In this document: positions 1 to 7,078 of the stretch, in pieces
Position numbering within the stretch: position 1 is the first letter of the stretch
Layout of the letters: every line of letters starts with the position of its first letter
NCBI GenBank assembly: GCA_017889845.1
Contig: JAGGAJ010000068.1
Span: 1 to 9,325, forward strand
DNA: 9,325 nt
Reading direction: 5' to 3'
Source: Deltaproteobacteria bacterium
GTDB lineage: Bacteria; Desulfobacterota; Deferrimicrobia; Deferrimicrobiales; Deferrimicrobiaceae
Translations under genes and position numbers: made by a program
Notes under the pieces: generated by a model
What the model was told of the DNA's origin: nothing
The model's database searches: none
The model's input: the letters and a program-made list of their open reading frames with translations, nothing else

Positions 1-774
1 CTCCACTACGGCGAGTACACCTTCTCCCGGCCTCCCTCGACCTTCGAAGTGTGGCAGAAGGTCTTCCACGGGGATGTCGTGACCTACAAGGTCACGGTCC
101 CGCCGGGGGCGAACCTCTACGACGTCGCCTTGCTGCTCAAGGAGCATTCCCTGGCGGAGCCGGAAGCATTCCTGGCGGCCGCCACCTCCCCTGCCGAACT
201 GGAGCGGCTCGGGATCCCCGGCAACAGCGCCGAGGGATACCTTTTCCCGGAAACGTACACCCTCGTGAAGCCCGTCACCCCGGAGGAGATCCTGGAGGAG
301 ATGGTACGGATGTTCCGGAAGAGGTTCACTCCGGAGATGGAGCGGAAGGTGAAGGCGTCGGGGTTCTCGCTGCAACAGGTGGTGACGATCGCCTCGATCA
401 TCGAGAAGGAAACGGGGATCGACGCGGAGAAGCCGCTCGTGTCGGCGGTCATACGGCGGCGCCTGTCGCTTGGCATGCCCCTGCAGATGGACCCTACGGT
501 GATCTACGGGGTCAAGCGGTTCGACGGGACGGTGACGCGGAAGGACCTGCGGACGCCCGGTCCCTACAATACCTACACCACCCTGGGACTTCCTCCCGGG
601 CCCATCGCGAACCCGGGGATGCCCGCCCTCGTGGCGGCCCTGACCCCGGCGGACGTCGACTACCTCTACTTCGTGTCGCGGAACGACGGGTCCCACGCCT
701 TCTCCCGGACCCTCCAGGAACACAACCGGGCGGTGGAGTCGTTCCGCAGGGCCGCCCGGGAGGCGGAAGGGTAG
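1..774 (+). CDS. mltG: Endolytic murein transglycosylase MltG (YceG family), 5'-truncated
   Basis: The reading frame is open from base 1 and ends at TAG 772-774, giving 257 residues; the start and N-terminus lie outside the window. MltG is an inner-membrane lytic transglycosylase that cleaves nascent glycan strands and is thought to set their length. Seen here are the family signatures in order: EGYLFPETY, the catalytic-site block ASIIEKET (its first Glu is codon 403-405), LQMDPTVIYG, the PYNTY...GLPPGPIANPG block and the C-terminal YLYFVSRNDGSHAFS...EHN. Full-length family members usually have about 330-350 residues, so roughly 80-90 residues are missing, including the single membrane anchor and part of the LysM-like domain. 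An internal GTG at 49 is not the real start, because the conserved sequence extends upstream of it. The gene converges with the dksA-like gene across only 6 nt. Identification is secure; the upstream neighbour is unknown. Confidence 0.95.
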   Translation, partial: LHYGEYTFSRPPSTFEVWQKVFHGDVVTYKVTVPPGANLYDVALLLKEHSLAEPEAFLAAATSPAELERLGIPGNSAEGYLFPETYTLVKPVTPEEILEEMVRMFRKRFTPEMERKVKASGFSLQQVVTIASIIEKETGIDAEKPLVSAVIRRRLSLGMPLQMDPTVIYGVKRFDGTVTRKDLRTPGPYNTYTTLGLPPGPIANPGMPALVAALTPADVDYLYFVSRNDGSHAFSRTLQEHNRAVESFRRAAREAEG

Positions 775-793
775 CCGGAGCTACTCCTCGGCT
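773..793. other. Imperfect hairpin spanning the convergent mltG/dksA stop codons
   Basis: Bases 773-777 (AGCCG) pair with 789-793 (CGGCT), and 778-780 (GAG) pair with 784-786 (CTC), around a 3-nt loop with a 2-nt bulge at 787-788. The structure covers the 3' ends of both convergent genes and forms on either strand. No T-run follows on either side, so it is not a canonical intrinsic terminator. It may only protect or separate the two 3' ends, or be chance in GC-rich DNA. Confidence 0.3.
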
Positions 794-1179
794 TCTCCCA
801 TCGGGACCTTCTTGATCCCCTCCTCGGGCTCCTCGCGGGTGTACTTCTCCTCCCGTTCGTTCTTCTCCTGGCACTCCACGCAGAACTTGGCGAATGGCAG
901 CACCTTCAGGCGCGCCCTTGGGATCTTCACTCCGCACTCGTCGCACTGGCCGTAGATGCCATCCTCGATCCGGTCGAGCGCGTCGTCGATCTGGTGCAGC
1001 TTCCGCTTCTCGCGGTCGGTCAGGATCATGTCCAGCTCGCGCGTCCGCTCCTCGGAAACGGAATCGAGGATGTCGCCGATGTCCTGCGCCCCCACCTCGG
1101 TGGTGGCCTTCGAGCGGCGCCCGATCTCCTGGACCAGTTCCTCCCGCATCTTCACCAGCATGTCCTTGATCGTCTTCAT
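781..1179 (-). CDS. dksA: DksA/TraR-family C4 zinc-finger transcription factor
   Basis: The product has 132 residues. DksA-type proteins bind in the RNA polymerase secondary channel and, with ppGpp, reset transcription of rRNA and biosynthetic promoters. The sequence shows a long charged helical hairpin (about residues 1-72), the segment DREKRKLHQIDDALDRIEDG typical of the second helix, then a complete four-cysteine zinc finger (C79, C82, C100, C103), followed by an acidic/basic tail. At the coiled-coil tip, D36 and D39 match the DxxDxA motif, but the alanine position is V41. It is shorter than E. coli DksA (151 residues), lacking most of the N-terminal extension. ATG 1179 was chosen because the upstream in-frame ATG at 1215 lies between the -10 box and the expected transcription start, and GAGG sits 11 nt before 1179. 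It has its own promoter and lies downstream of rimO in the same orientation. A non-DksA TraR-like regulator remains possible. Confidence 0.9.
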   Translation of the reverse strand: MKTIKDMLVKMREELVQEIGRRSKATTEVGAQDIGDILDSVSEERTRELDMILTDREKRKLHQIDDALDRIEDGIYGQCDECGVKIPRARLKVLPFAKFCVECQEKNEREEKYTREEPEEGIKKVPMGEAEE

Positions 1180-1216
1180 GACAGGTTCCGCCTCTGCCCG
1201 GAAATAAAATTGCATT

Positions 1217-1244
1217 AGTATACCCGGGGACGGCCGGGTGTCAA
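1217..1244 (-). promoter_or_regulatory. Near-consensus sigma-70 promoter for the dksA-like gene
   Basis: On the minus strand, TTGACA (1239-1244) and TATACT (1217-1222) are separated by 16 bp. The -35 is perfect and the -10 matches 5 of 6 bases. The predicted transcript starts near 1210, leaving a leader of about 30 nt before ATG 1179. The site is one of only two AT-rich islands in the window. The TGA stop of rimO (1241-1243) is embedded in the -35 box, so the promoter starts inside the 3' end of the upstream gene. Confidence 0.8.
1222..1239. repeat. 18-bp inverted repeat in the dksA promoter spacer (candidate operator)
   Basis: ACCCGG and CCGGGT arms (6 bp each, perfect) flank a 6-nt centre and fill the interval between the -35 and -10 boxes exactly, sharing one base with each. 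This is where a dimeric regulator could sit. As RNA it would also fold into a short GC hairpin just after the rimO stop, but a T-rich stretch follows only about 10 nt later, so it is a poor intrinsic terminator. Confidence 0.45.
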
Positions 1245-2611
1245 TCGCTTTCGGTACTTGACCCGCGTCCCGTGCAGGTCGCGCGCAGGTCCCACTCCCG
1301 CGCCCCGGTAATCCGCGCGCGGAGGATCTCCCCGGGCTTCCCGTGGAACCCGGAGAGGAGGACGGAGCCGTCCACCTCCGGAGCCTGGCCCCGGTGGCGC
1401 CCCGCGGCACGGCCCCCGCCGGACGTCCGCTCCACCAGGATCTCGACGGTTTCCCCCTTCCTCGCCGCGTTCCGCGCGGACAGGATGTCCGCCTGGGCGT
1501 CGCGGATGCGCCTCGCCCTCTCCTCCTTCACCCGCTCCGGCACCTGGGAGGGCATGCCGTGCGCGCGCGTCCCCTCCTCGCGCGAGTAGGGGAAGACCCC
1601 GAGGTAATCCCAACGCGCCTCGTGGACGAACCGCAGAAGCCGGTCGAAGGCCGCCCGCGTCTCCCCGGGGAACCCCGCGATCAGGGAGGTGCGCAGGGTG
1701 AGCCCCGGCACGCGCGCCCGCAGGCGCTCCAGCATCCCGTACACATCCGAAGGTCCGTACCTCCGCCCCATCGCCTTGAGGATCCCGGGGTCGATGTGCT
1801 GGACGGGAACGTCGAGGTAGCGGCACACCTTCTCCTCGGAAAGGAGGAGGTCTGCGATCCCGTCGCCGACGCGGCCCGGGTACAGGTACAGCAGCCGGAT
1901 CCAGCGAACGCCGCGCACGGTGCACAGCGCCCGCACGAGGGTTACCAGCCCGTCCTTTTCCCCGCGGTCCGTTCCGTACGCCGTGATGTCCTGCCCGATC
2001 AGGTTGATCTCCTTCGCCCCGCGGCGGACCAGCAGGCGGGTCTCGGCGAGGAGGGAATCCCGGTCCCGGCTCCGGAGGGGACCCCGGATCGCGGGGATGG
2101 CGCAATAGGCGCACCGGTTGTCGCACCCCTCGAGGATCTTGAGGAAGGCACAACCAGCGGAGGTGTCCGGCAGGCGGCGCCCGTACGCTGCGTCCGGCAG
2201 CGCCCCCTCCCCGACGCGGGACCGGGGCACCGTTGCCGGCGCGTCCCCCTCCCCCAGCATCTTCCGGAGGAGGCCCGGCAGGTCGGGGATGTCGCCGGGG
2301 CCGAGGAACAGGTCGACTTCGGGGAGGAGATCCGGGAGCTCTTCCCGGTACCGGCGCGTCATGCACCCGGCCAGCACGAGGCGACGGATCCGCCCCCGCT
2401 TTCTCTCCCTTGCGAGGGACAGGATCTCCCCGATCGACTCCTCTTTCGCGGCCCGGATGAACCCGCAGGTGTTCAGGATCGCGACGTCCGCGCGACCGGA
2501 GGGGACGAGCGAGTACCCCTCGTCGGCGAGGATGCCCGCCATCACCTCGGCGTCCACGGCGTTCTTTCCGCACCCCAGGGTGTGGATGCGTACCGTCGCC
2601 CCCCGCGTCAC
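1241..2611 (-). CDS. rimO: Ribosomal protein S12 methylthiotransferase RimO (radical SAM)
   Basis: The product has 456 residues, close to the usual 430-450. RimO adds a methylthio group to a conserved aspartate of ribosomal protein S12, using two 4Fe-4S clusters and S-adenosylmethionine. The N-terminal methylthiotransferase domain has its three cluster cysteines (C14, C49, C83). The radical-SAM domain has the Cx3Cx2C triad C163/C167/C170 in GCDNRCAYC, and about residues 385-450 form a TRAM domain. RimO rather than MiaB is indicated by IRGPLRSR after the triad, GQDITAYG and the APEVDG motif in the TRAM domain. The usual GCPKN near the N-terminus reads GCGKN. The start is GTG 2611, overlapping the lolA stop as GTGA, with GGTGG 7 nt upstream; translational coupling to lolA is likely. 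The stop lies inside the -35 box of the dksA promoter. It is the last gene of the six-gene cluster. Confidence 0.95.
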   Translation of the reverse strand: MTRGATVRIHTLGCGKNAVDAEVMAGILADEGYSLVPSGRADVAILNTCGFIRAAKEESIGEILSLARERKRGRIRRLVLAGCMTRRYREELPDLLPEVDLFLGPGDIPDLPGLLRKMLGEGDAPATVPRSRVGEGALPDAAYGRRLPDTSAGCAFLKILEGCDNRCAYCAIPAIRGPLRSRDRDSLLAETRLLVRRGAKEINLIGQDITAYGTDRGEKDGLVTLVRALCTVRGVRWIRLLYLYPGRVGDGIADLLLSEEKVCRYLDVPVQHIDPGILKAMGRRYGPSDVYGMLERLRARVPGLTLRTSLIAGFPGETRAAFDRLLRFVHEARWDYLGVFPYSREEGTRAHGMPSQVPERVKEERARRIRDAQADILSARNAARKGETVEILVERTSGGGRAAGRHRGQAPEVDGSVLLSGFHGKPGEILRARITGAREWDLRATCTGRGSSTESD

Positions 2612-3273
2612 CCGTCCACCACCGCTACGCCGGGGGGCTTCCGGAACCGGAACAGGTCGGCGGGGAGGACGGGGTCGAGAGCCACCTCGCTGAGGTACAG
2701 GTGGTTTTCCCCCCCGAGGCGGTCGTACAGGTGGACCTCCCGGATGATGGCGTCGGCCGTCCCCACGACCAGATCGACGCGCCGGATCTCGGGGGCGCCC
2801 TCGCCCCGCGGCACGAGGCGAAGGACCGTCTCCTCCCCGCCGCCGCGCGGCGCAGCGCTCTCCACCCGGAACATCTCCTCGATCTGCCCATTGCCGAACA
2901 GGAGCAGCAGCGGGATCTTCCCCCCGAGCGACTTCTCGTCCGCCTTCCGCCGGATCACCTGCGGGGAGTCGGGCGGACGGAAGTAGAAATGGTTTCCGTC
3001 GGCGAGGAACATTTGCGCCTCGGCGGACTTGTAGTCCCACCGCATCTTCATGGGGCGTCCCAGGTACACCTTGCCGGACGCCTTCCGGACGATCCCCAGG
3101 TTCTGCAGCGGCACTTCCTGCCGGAAATTCGCCGAGAGCGTCTTCGCCCCCGCGTACCGCTGCCCGATCCTCTTCAGCAGGGCCTCCCCGTCCTCCGCCC
3201 CGGCCCGCACGGGCAGCAGCAATACGGCGGCGAGAAGGATCCCGCGCACGATCCCGAGCTGTACCGTGACCAT
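2608..3273 (-). CDS. lolA: Outer-membrane lipoprotein carrier protein LolA
   Basis: The product has 221 residues. LolA is the periplasmic chaperone that takes lipoproteins from the LolCDE exporter and passes them to the outer membrane. A signal peptide is clear: a short N-terminus with R10, a hydrophobic run GILLAAVLLL, and a likely signal peptidase I site after AGA (residue 26). The mature part shows LolA-family features: the early ANFRQEV segment, MKMRWDY, DGNHFYFRPPDSPQV, PLLLLFGNG and the closing DLFRFRKPPGVAVVDG. There is no lipobox, so it is a soluble periplasmic protein. ATG 3273 lies 8 nt after the ftsK stop, with GAGGGG about 11 nt upstream of the ATG, partly within the ftsK end. Its stop overlaps the rimO start. 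No LolB is visible nearby. The family assignment is strong although LolA sequences diverge widely. Confidence 0.9.
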   Translation of the reverse strand: MVTVQLGIVRGILLAAVLLLPVRAGAEDGEALLKRIGQRYAGAKTLSANFRQEVPLQNLGIVRKASGKVYLGRPMKMRWDYKSAEAQMFLADGNHFYFRPPDSPQVIRRKADEKSLGGKIPLLLLFGNGQIEEMFRVESAAPRGGGEETVLRLVPRGEGAPEIRRVDLVVGTADAIIREVHLYDRLGGENHLYLSEVALDPVLPADLFRFRKPPGVAVVDG

Positions 3274-3281
3274 CCTGGGAC

Positions 3282-5429
3282 TCACCCCTCTTTCCGCGTG
3301 ACGTAGACCTCGCGCTGCTTTCCGCCCTCCGCGGGGCCGACGATCCCCTGGCGCTCCATCTCCTCGACGATCCGCGCCGCGCGGTTGAACCCGATCTGGA
3401 GACGACGCTGGAGAAACGAGACGGACGCCCGGCCCGCGCGGACGACCTCCTCGACCGCGGCGTCGAATTTCTCGTCCCGCGAGGGGTCGGGCTCCTCGGA
3501 GGAGGGCGGGGCGGTGATGGCGGAGTCGTATGCGGGCGGCCCCTGCGCACGAAGGTGTTCGGCCACCCGCTGGATCTCCCCCTCGCCGACGTACGGGCCG
3601 TGGAGCCGGAGGACCCCCCCGACGCCAGGCTGGAGGAAGAGCATGTCGCCGAAGCCCAGCAGCGTCTCCGCTCCGGACTGGTCGAGGATGGTACGGGAGT
3701 CGAACTGGGAGGTCACCTTGAAGGACACGCGGGAGGGGAAGTTCGCCTTGATGACGCCGGTCAGCACGTCCACGGAGGGGCGCTGGGTGGCGAAGATCAG
3801 GTGGATGCCCGCGGCACGCGCCATCTGGGTAAGCTGGGTGATGGAGTCCTCGACCTCCCGCCGGGATGCGGTGGTCATCATCAGGTCCGCCAGCTCGTCG
3901 ATGACGATGACGATGTACGGCAATTTCGAAAGATCGTCGGTTTCCGCTCCGGCCCGGGATTTCCCGGCGCGCTGGCGCTTCTCGACGAACTGGTTGAAGG
4001 CGTCGATGTGCCGGACGCCGTTCTCCATCATCAGCTGGTACCGGCCCCGCATCTCCCCCACCGCCCACTTGAGCACCTGCGCCGCGTCGCGCGGCTGGGT
4101 GACTACGGGGTGGTACAGGTGCGGGATCCCCTCGTAGAGGGACAGCTCCAGCATCTTCGGGTCGACGAGGATCATCCGCACTTCGTCCGGGGTCGCGCGG
4201 AACAGGATCGACAGGACCATCGTGTGGAGCGCCACGCTCTTTCCCGATCCGGTGGCGCCGGCGATCAGTAGGTGGGGCATCTTCCCCAGGTCCCGCACGA
4301 CCGGTTCCCCGAAGATGTCCTTCCCCATCGCGAGGGCGAGGGTCGTACTTGCGGAGGCGTACGCCGGGCAACCGAGGAGCTCCCGGAGGACGATCGACGC
4401 CCTCCGGGCGTTGGGGATCTCGAACCCCATGACGCCCTTCCCGGGGATGTTGGGGACGACGCGCACCGACTCGCACCGCATCGCCAGGGCGAGGTCGTCC
4501 GCCATCGCGGAAACCCGGTTCGCCTTGATGCCGGGCGCCGGCCGGAATTCATACATCGTCACGAGCGGGCCGGTGCGGATCTCGGTGATGATTCCTTCGA
4601 TGCCGTGCTCGGCGAGCTTCGACAGGAGCGCCTGGGCGTTCTCCTGCAGCGTCGCCTCGTCCACTCCCTCTTCCCCGGCCGGGACCGGCTCGAGAAGATC
4701 CAGCAGGGGGAGGACGAACGCCTTTCCGGCCGGTCGCGGCGGCGACGCCTCCTCCGCCACCGGCCTGGAGGGAACGATGCGCGGCGGGACGGGCTCCCGG
4801 GGCGGCGGGGTCTCCGCCTCCTCCTCCCACGCCTCCCGCGGGGCGAGCTTCTCCTTGACCATGGCCCGCACCTTCTCGGCCGACTTCTCCCGGCGCACCA
4901 GGCCCGGAAGCCCGCTCAGGGGGAGCCCCGTGACCAGCATCAGGGAAAACAACAGGAGGGCGGCGAGTGCGAGCACCCCCCCCACCGAGCTGAGCAGCCT
5001 CCCGAGGAAATGTTTCCCGAGGAGGTCCCCCACGATCCCCGGGAGGAACACGTCCTGCCCCAGCACCGACACGTGCCCGGCGAAGAAGCTGAGGATCCCC
5101 AGCAGGGAGCACACCGCGAGCAGGCCCCCCGCAGCGCGACCCCACTTCCCGAGGATCCCCTCCCCGCGGAAGGTCCAGTAGGCCAGGAGGAGGCAGAGGA
5201 CGGGGAGGCCGAGGGCGCCGATGCCGAACAACTGCAGGAGGAGGTCGGACACGACCGCGCCTACGGTGCCCCCCCAGTTGCGGACCTCCGCGCCCGACGA
5301 ACTCCACGCGGAGAGGGACGGGTCCATCTGGTGGAAGGAAACCAGCGCGACGGTGAGGAAGATGCCCGCCGTGAGGAACAGGATCGCCAGGGCGTCCCGC
5401 TTGATCCTCGCCAGGTCGGTCACCGTCAC
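3282..5429 (-). CDS. ftsK: DNA translocase FtsK/SpoIIIE
   Basis: The product has 715 residues. FtsK is a hexameric septal DNA pump that moves chromosome ends out of the closing division septum. The N-terminal region has about four membrane segments (roughly residues 14-34, 55-85, 101-118 and 145-170). A short Pro/Glu-rich linker (about 175-235) follows, far shorter than in E. coli, then the motor domain. Walker A is GATGSGKS (391-398), LVDPK is at 421-425, and the Walker B region IVIVIDELADL is at 506-516. FATQRPSVDVLTG and FDSRTILDQSGAETLLG are typical. The C-terminal gamma winged helix (about 655-715, with SFLQRRLQIGFNRAARIVEEME) reads DNA polarity sites. GTG 5429 overlaps the rnj stop as GTGA. 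However, a second in-frame GTG at 5423 has GGAG (5432-5435) at an ideal 8-nt spacing, so the true start may be two codons later. It sits directly upstream of lolA. Confidence 0.96.
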   Translation of the reverse strand: MTVTDLARIKRDALAILFLTAGIFLTVALVSFHQMDPSLSAWSSSGAEVRNWGGTVGAVVSDLLLQLFGIGALGLPVLCLLLAYWTFRGEGILGKWGRAAGGLLAVCSLLGILSFFAGHVSVLGQDVFLPGIVGDLLGKHFLGRLLSSVGGVLALAALLLFSLMLVTGLPLSGLPGLVRREKSAEKVRAMVKEKLAPREAWEEEAETPPPREPVPPRIVPSRPVAEEASPPRPAGKAFVLPLLDLLEPVPAGEEGVDEATLQENAQALLSKLAEHGIEGIITEIRTGPLVTMYEFRPAPGIKANRVSAMADDLALAMRCESVRVVPNIPGKGVMGFEIPNARRASIVLRELLGCPAYASASTTLALAMGKDIFGEPVVRDLGKMPHLLIAGATGSGKSVALHTMVLSILFRATPDEVRMILVDPKMLELSLYEGIPHLYHPVVTQPRDAAQVLKWAVGEMRGRYQLMMENGVRHIDAFNQFVEKRQRAGKSRAGAETDDLSKLPYIVIVIDELADLMMTTASRREVEDSITQLTQMARAAGIHLIFATQRPSVDVLTGVIKANFPSRVSFKVTSQFDSRTILDQSGAETLLGFGDMLFLQPGVGGVLRLHGPYVGEGEIQRVAEHLRAQGPPAYDSAITAPPSSEEPDPSRDEKFDAAVEEVVRAGRASVSFLQRRLQIGFNRAARIVEEMERQGIVGPAEGGKQREVYVTRKEG

Positions 5430-7078
5430 AGCTCCAGCAGCACGGGCACGATCATGGGCTTGCGCTCGAGCCGCCGGTTGAAGTACCGGCGCAGCGCCCG
5501 GCGGATGTCGGTCTGCATCTCCGCGGGGTCGGTCCGCGCACCCGCGCCGGCCTCCCCGAGGGCCAGGAGGACCTCCTCCCGCGCACCCGCGGCCAGGCCT
5601 TCGTCCCCGCTCTCGGTCACGACGCCCCGGGTGACGATGTCGGGGCCGTACAGGAGTTCGCCCGTGGTCGAGGAGAGGGCCACCACCACCATGACCATCC
5701 CGACCTGGGAGAGGTGGAACCGGTCCTTGAGCACCAGGCTCTCCACATCCCCGACCCCCTTGCCGTCCACGAAACGCCTCCCCACCTCCACCCTCCCCGC
5801 GCGGGACATCGCCCCCCCGCGGAATTCCATCACGTCGCCGTTCAGCGCGACCGCCGCGACGGGCACGCCCAACGCCTCGGCCAGCTTCCGGTGCCGGACC
5901 AGGAGCCGGGGCTCCCCGTGCACGGGTACGAAGTGCCGCGGCCGGACGGCACGGATCATCTCCCGGAGTTCGTCCCGGCTCCCGTGCCCCGAGACGTGGA
6001 CCTCGGATATCTTCTCATACAGGACGTCCGCCCCCGCGAGGAAAAGCCGGTTGATCACGCTGGCGATGGCCCGCTCGTTCCCGGGGATGAACTTCGAGGA
6101 GAGGACCGCCGTGTCCCCCTCCCGGATCTTCACGTGCTTGTGCTCCCCCAGGGCCATCAGGGTCAGCGCGGAGCGGGGCTCCCCCTGGCTCCCCGTGGTC
6201 AGGACAGAGACGGTCCGGTCCGGAAGATCCGCCGTCTCCTCCACCGGGATGAGGATCCCCGGTTGAGGGAGGGTCATGTACCCCAGTTCGATCGCCGTCC
6301 CCACGTTGCGCACCATGCTCTTCCCGCACAACGCCACGCGACGGCCGCAGCGGGCGGCGGCCCGCAGCGCCTCCTGGATCCGGTGGATGTTGGAGGAGAA
6401 CATGGCGACGATGACCCGCCCCGTCGCCTGCGAGAAGATCTCCGAGAGCGCCTCCCCGACGAACCGCTCCGGGGGACTCACCCCTTCGTGCTCCACGTTC
6501 GTGGAGTCGGAGAAGAGGGCGTCGACCCTCTCGTCCCGGGCGATGGCCCGCAGCCGGTCGAGAGCGGTGGGGACGCCGTCCAGCGGGAACGGGTCGATCT
6601 TGAAATCGCCCGTGTGGACGAACACGCCGTCCCGGCACCGCAGCACGTACCCCACCGCGTCGGGGATGCTGTGGCATACCGGGAAGGCCTCCACCTCGAA
6701 GCCGCCCAGCCGGAACCGCGCGTCCCGTGCGATCGGGAACAGGCGGACCCGCCCCTCCATGCCGTGCTCCGCAAGGCGGTGGCGCAGCAGCCCCAGCGTC
6801 AGGCGGGTGCCGTACACCGGGATGTCCACCTCCTTCAGCAGGAAGGGGACCGCGCCGATGTGGTCCTCGTGGCCGTGGGTGAGCAGGAGAGCCCGCAGGC
6901 GGCAGGCGTTCTCGCGGAGGGCGGAGTAATCGGGCACGACGTAATCGATCCCCAGCATCGTGTCGTCGGGGAACATCAGGCCCGCGTCGACGAGGAGCGC
7001 GGAATCGCCGTCGTCGAAGAGCATGGAGTTCAGGCCGATCTCGCCCAACCCCCCCATCGGCACTACCCGCAGCGTCAT
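5426..7078 (-). CDS. rnj: Ribonuclease J
   Basis: The product has 550 residues, the normal length. RNase J is a cytoplasmic zinc-dependent metallo-beta-lactamase/beta-CASP nuclease with endonuclease and 5'-3' exonuclease activity in mRNA decay and rRNA maturation. Metal ligands are all present: HGHEDH (68-73), H136 in CHSIPDAVG, D158 in HTGDFKID and H387 in PVHGE. The beta-CASP part shows MFSSNIHRIQ, TTGSQGEPRSAL, SSKFIPGNE and SGHGSRDEL. The C-terminal domain (about 450-550) ends with RYFNRRLERKPMIVPVLLEL, typical of bacterial RNase J. ATG 7078 overlaps the plsC stop as ATGA. A possible AAGGAG lies 13 nt upstream, rather far, and GGAG/CTCC of a small inverted repeat surround it, so coupling to plsC translation probably matters. 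RNase J in a diderm supports a deltaproteobacterial-type host rather than an enteric one. Confidence 0.96.
   Translation of the reverse strand: MTLRVVPMGGLGEIGLNSMLFDDGDSALLVDAGLMFPDDTMLGIDYVVPDYSALRENACRLRALLLTHGHEDHIGAVPFLLKEVDIPVYGTRLTLGLLRHRLAEHGMEGRVRLFPIARDARFRLGGFEVEAFPVCHSIPDAVGYVLRCRDGVFVHTGDFKIDPFPLDGVPTALDRLRAIARDERVDALFSDSTNVEHEGVSPPERFVGEALSEIFSQATGRVIVAMFSSNIHRIQEALRAAARCGRRVALCGKSMVRNVGTAIELGYMTLPQPGILIPVEETADLPDRTVSVLTTGSQGEPRSALTLMALGEHKHVKIREGDTAVLSSKFIPGNERAIASVINRLFLAGADVLYEKISEVHVSGHGSRDELREMIRAVRPRHFVPVHGEPRLLVRHRKLAEALGVPVAAVALNGDVMEFRGGAMSRAGRVEVGRRFVDGKGVGDVESLVLKDRFHLSQVGMVMVVVALSSTTGELLYGPDIVTRGVVTESGDEGLAAGAREEVLLALGEAGAGARTDPAEMQTDIRRALRRYFNRRLERKPMIVPVLLEL

Noticed and set aside
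1180..1215. Alternative dksA start at ATG 1215, 12 codons upstream
   Set aside because: It lies between the -10 box and the predicted transcription start, so it would not be in the mRNA from that promoter.
1205..1239. Intrinsic terminator for rimO formed by ACCCGG/CCGGGT and the following T-rich stretch
   Set aside because: The T-rich stretch starts about 10 nt after the stem rather than directly behind it, and the -10 box lies between. The promoter reading explains the sequence better.
1343..2986. A 547-codon + strand frame antisense to rimO and lolA
   Set aside because: It shows no family motif, crosses two confirmed genes and has the same shadow composition.
2612..3550. Upstream extension of the rimO frame through lolA
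   Set aside because: The extra residues are Arg/Pro-rich out-of-frame lolA sequence. The GTGA overlap and the start of the methylthiotransferase domain fix GTG 2611.
3274..4476. Upstream extension of the lolA frame through ftsK
   Set aside because: The extra residues are out-of-frame ftsK sequence. The signal peptide immediately after ATG 3273 fixes the lolA start.
4272..6266. A 664-codon open frame on the + strand antisense to ftsK and rnj
   Set aside because: The composition is Arg/Gly/Glu/His-rich with no recognisable domain. It runs through two unambiguous genes on the other strand; long antisense frames are expected where third-position GC is high.
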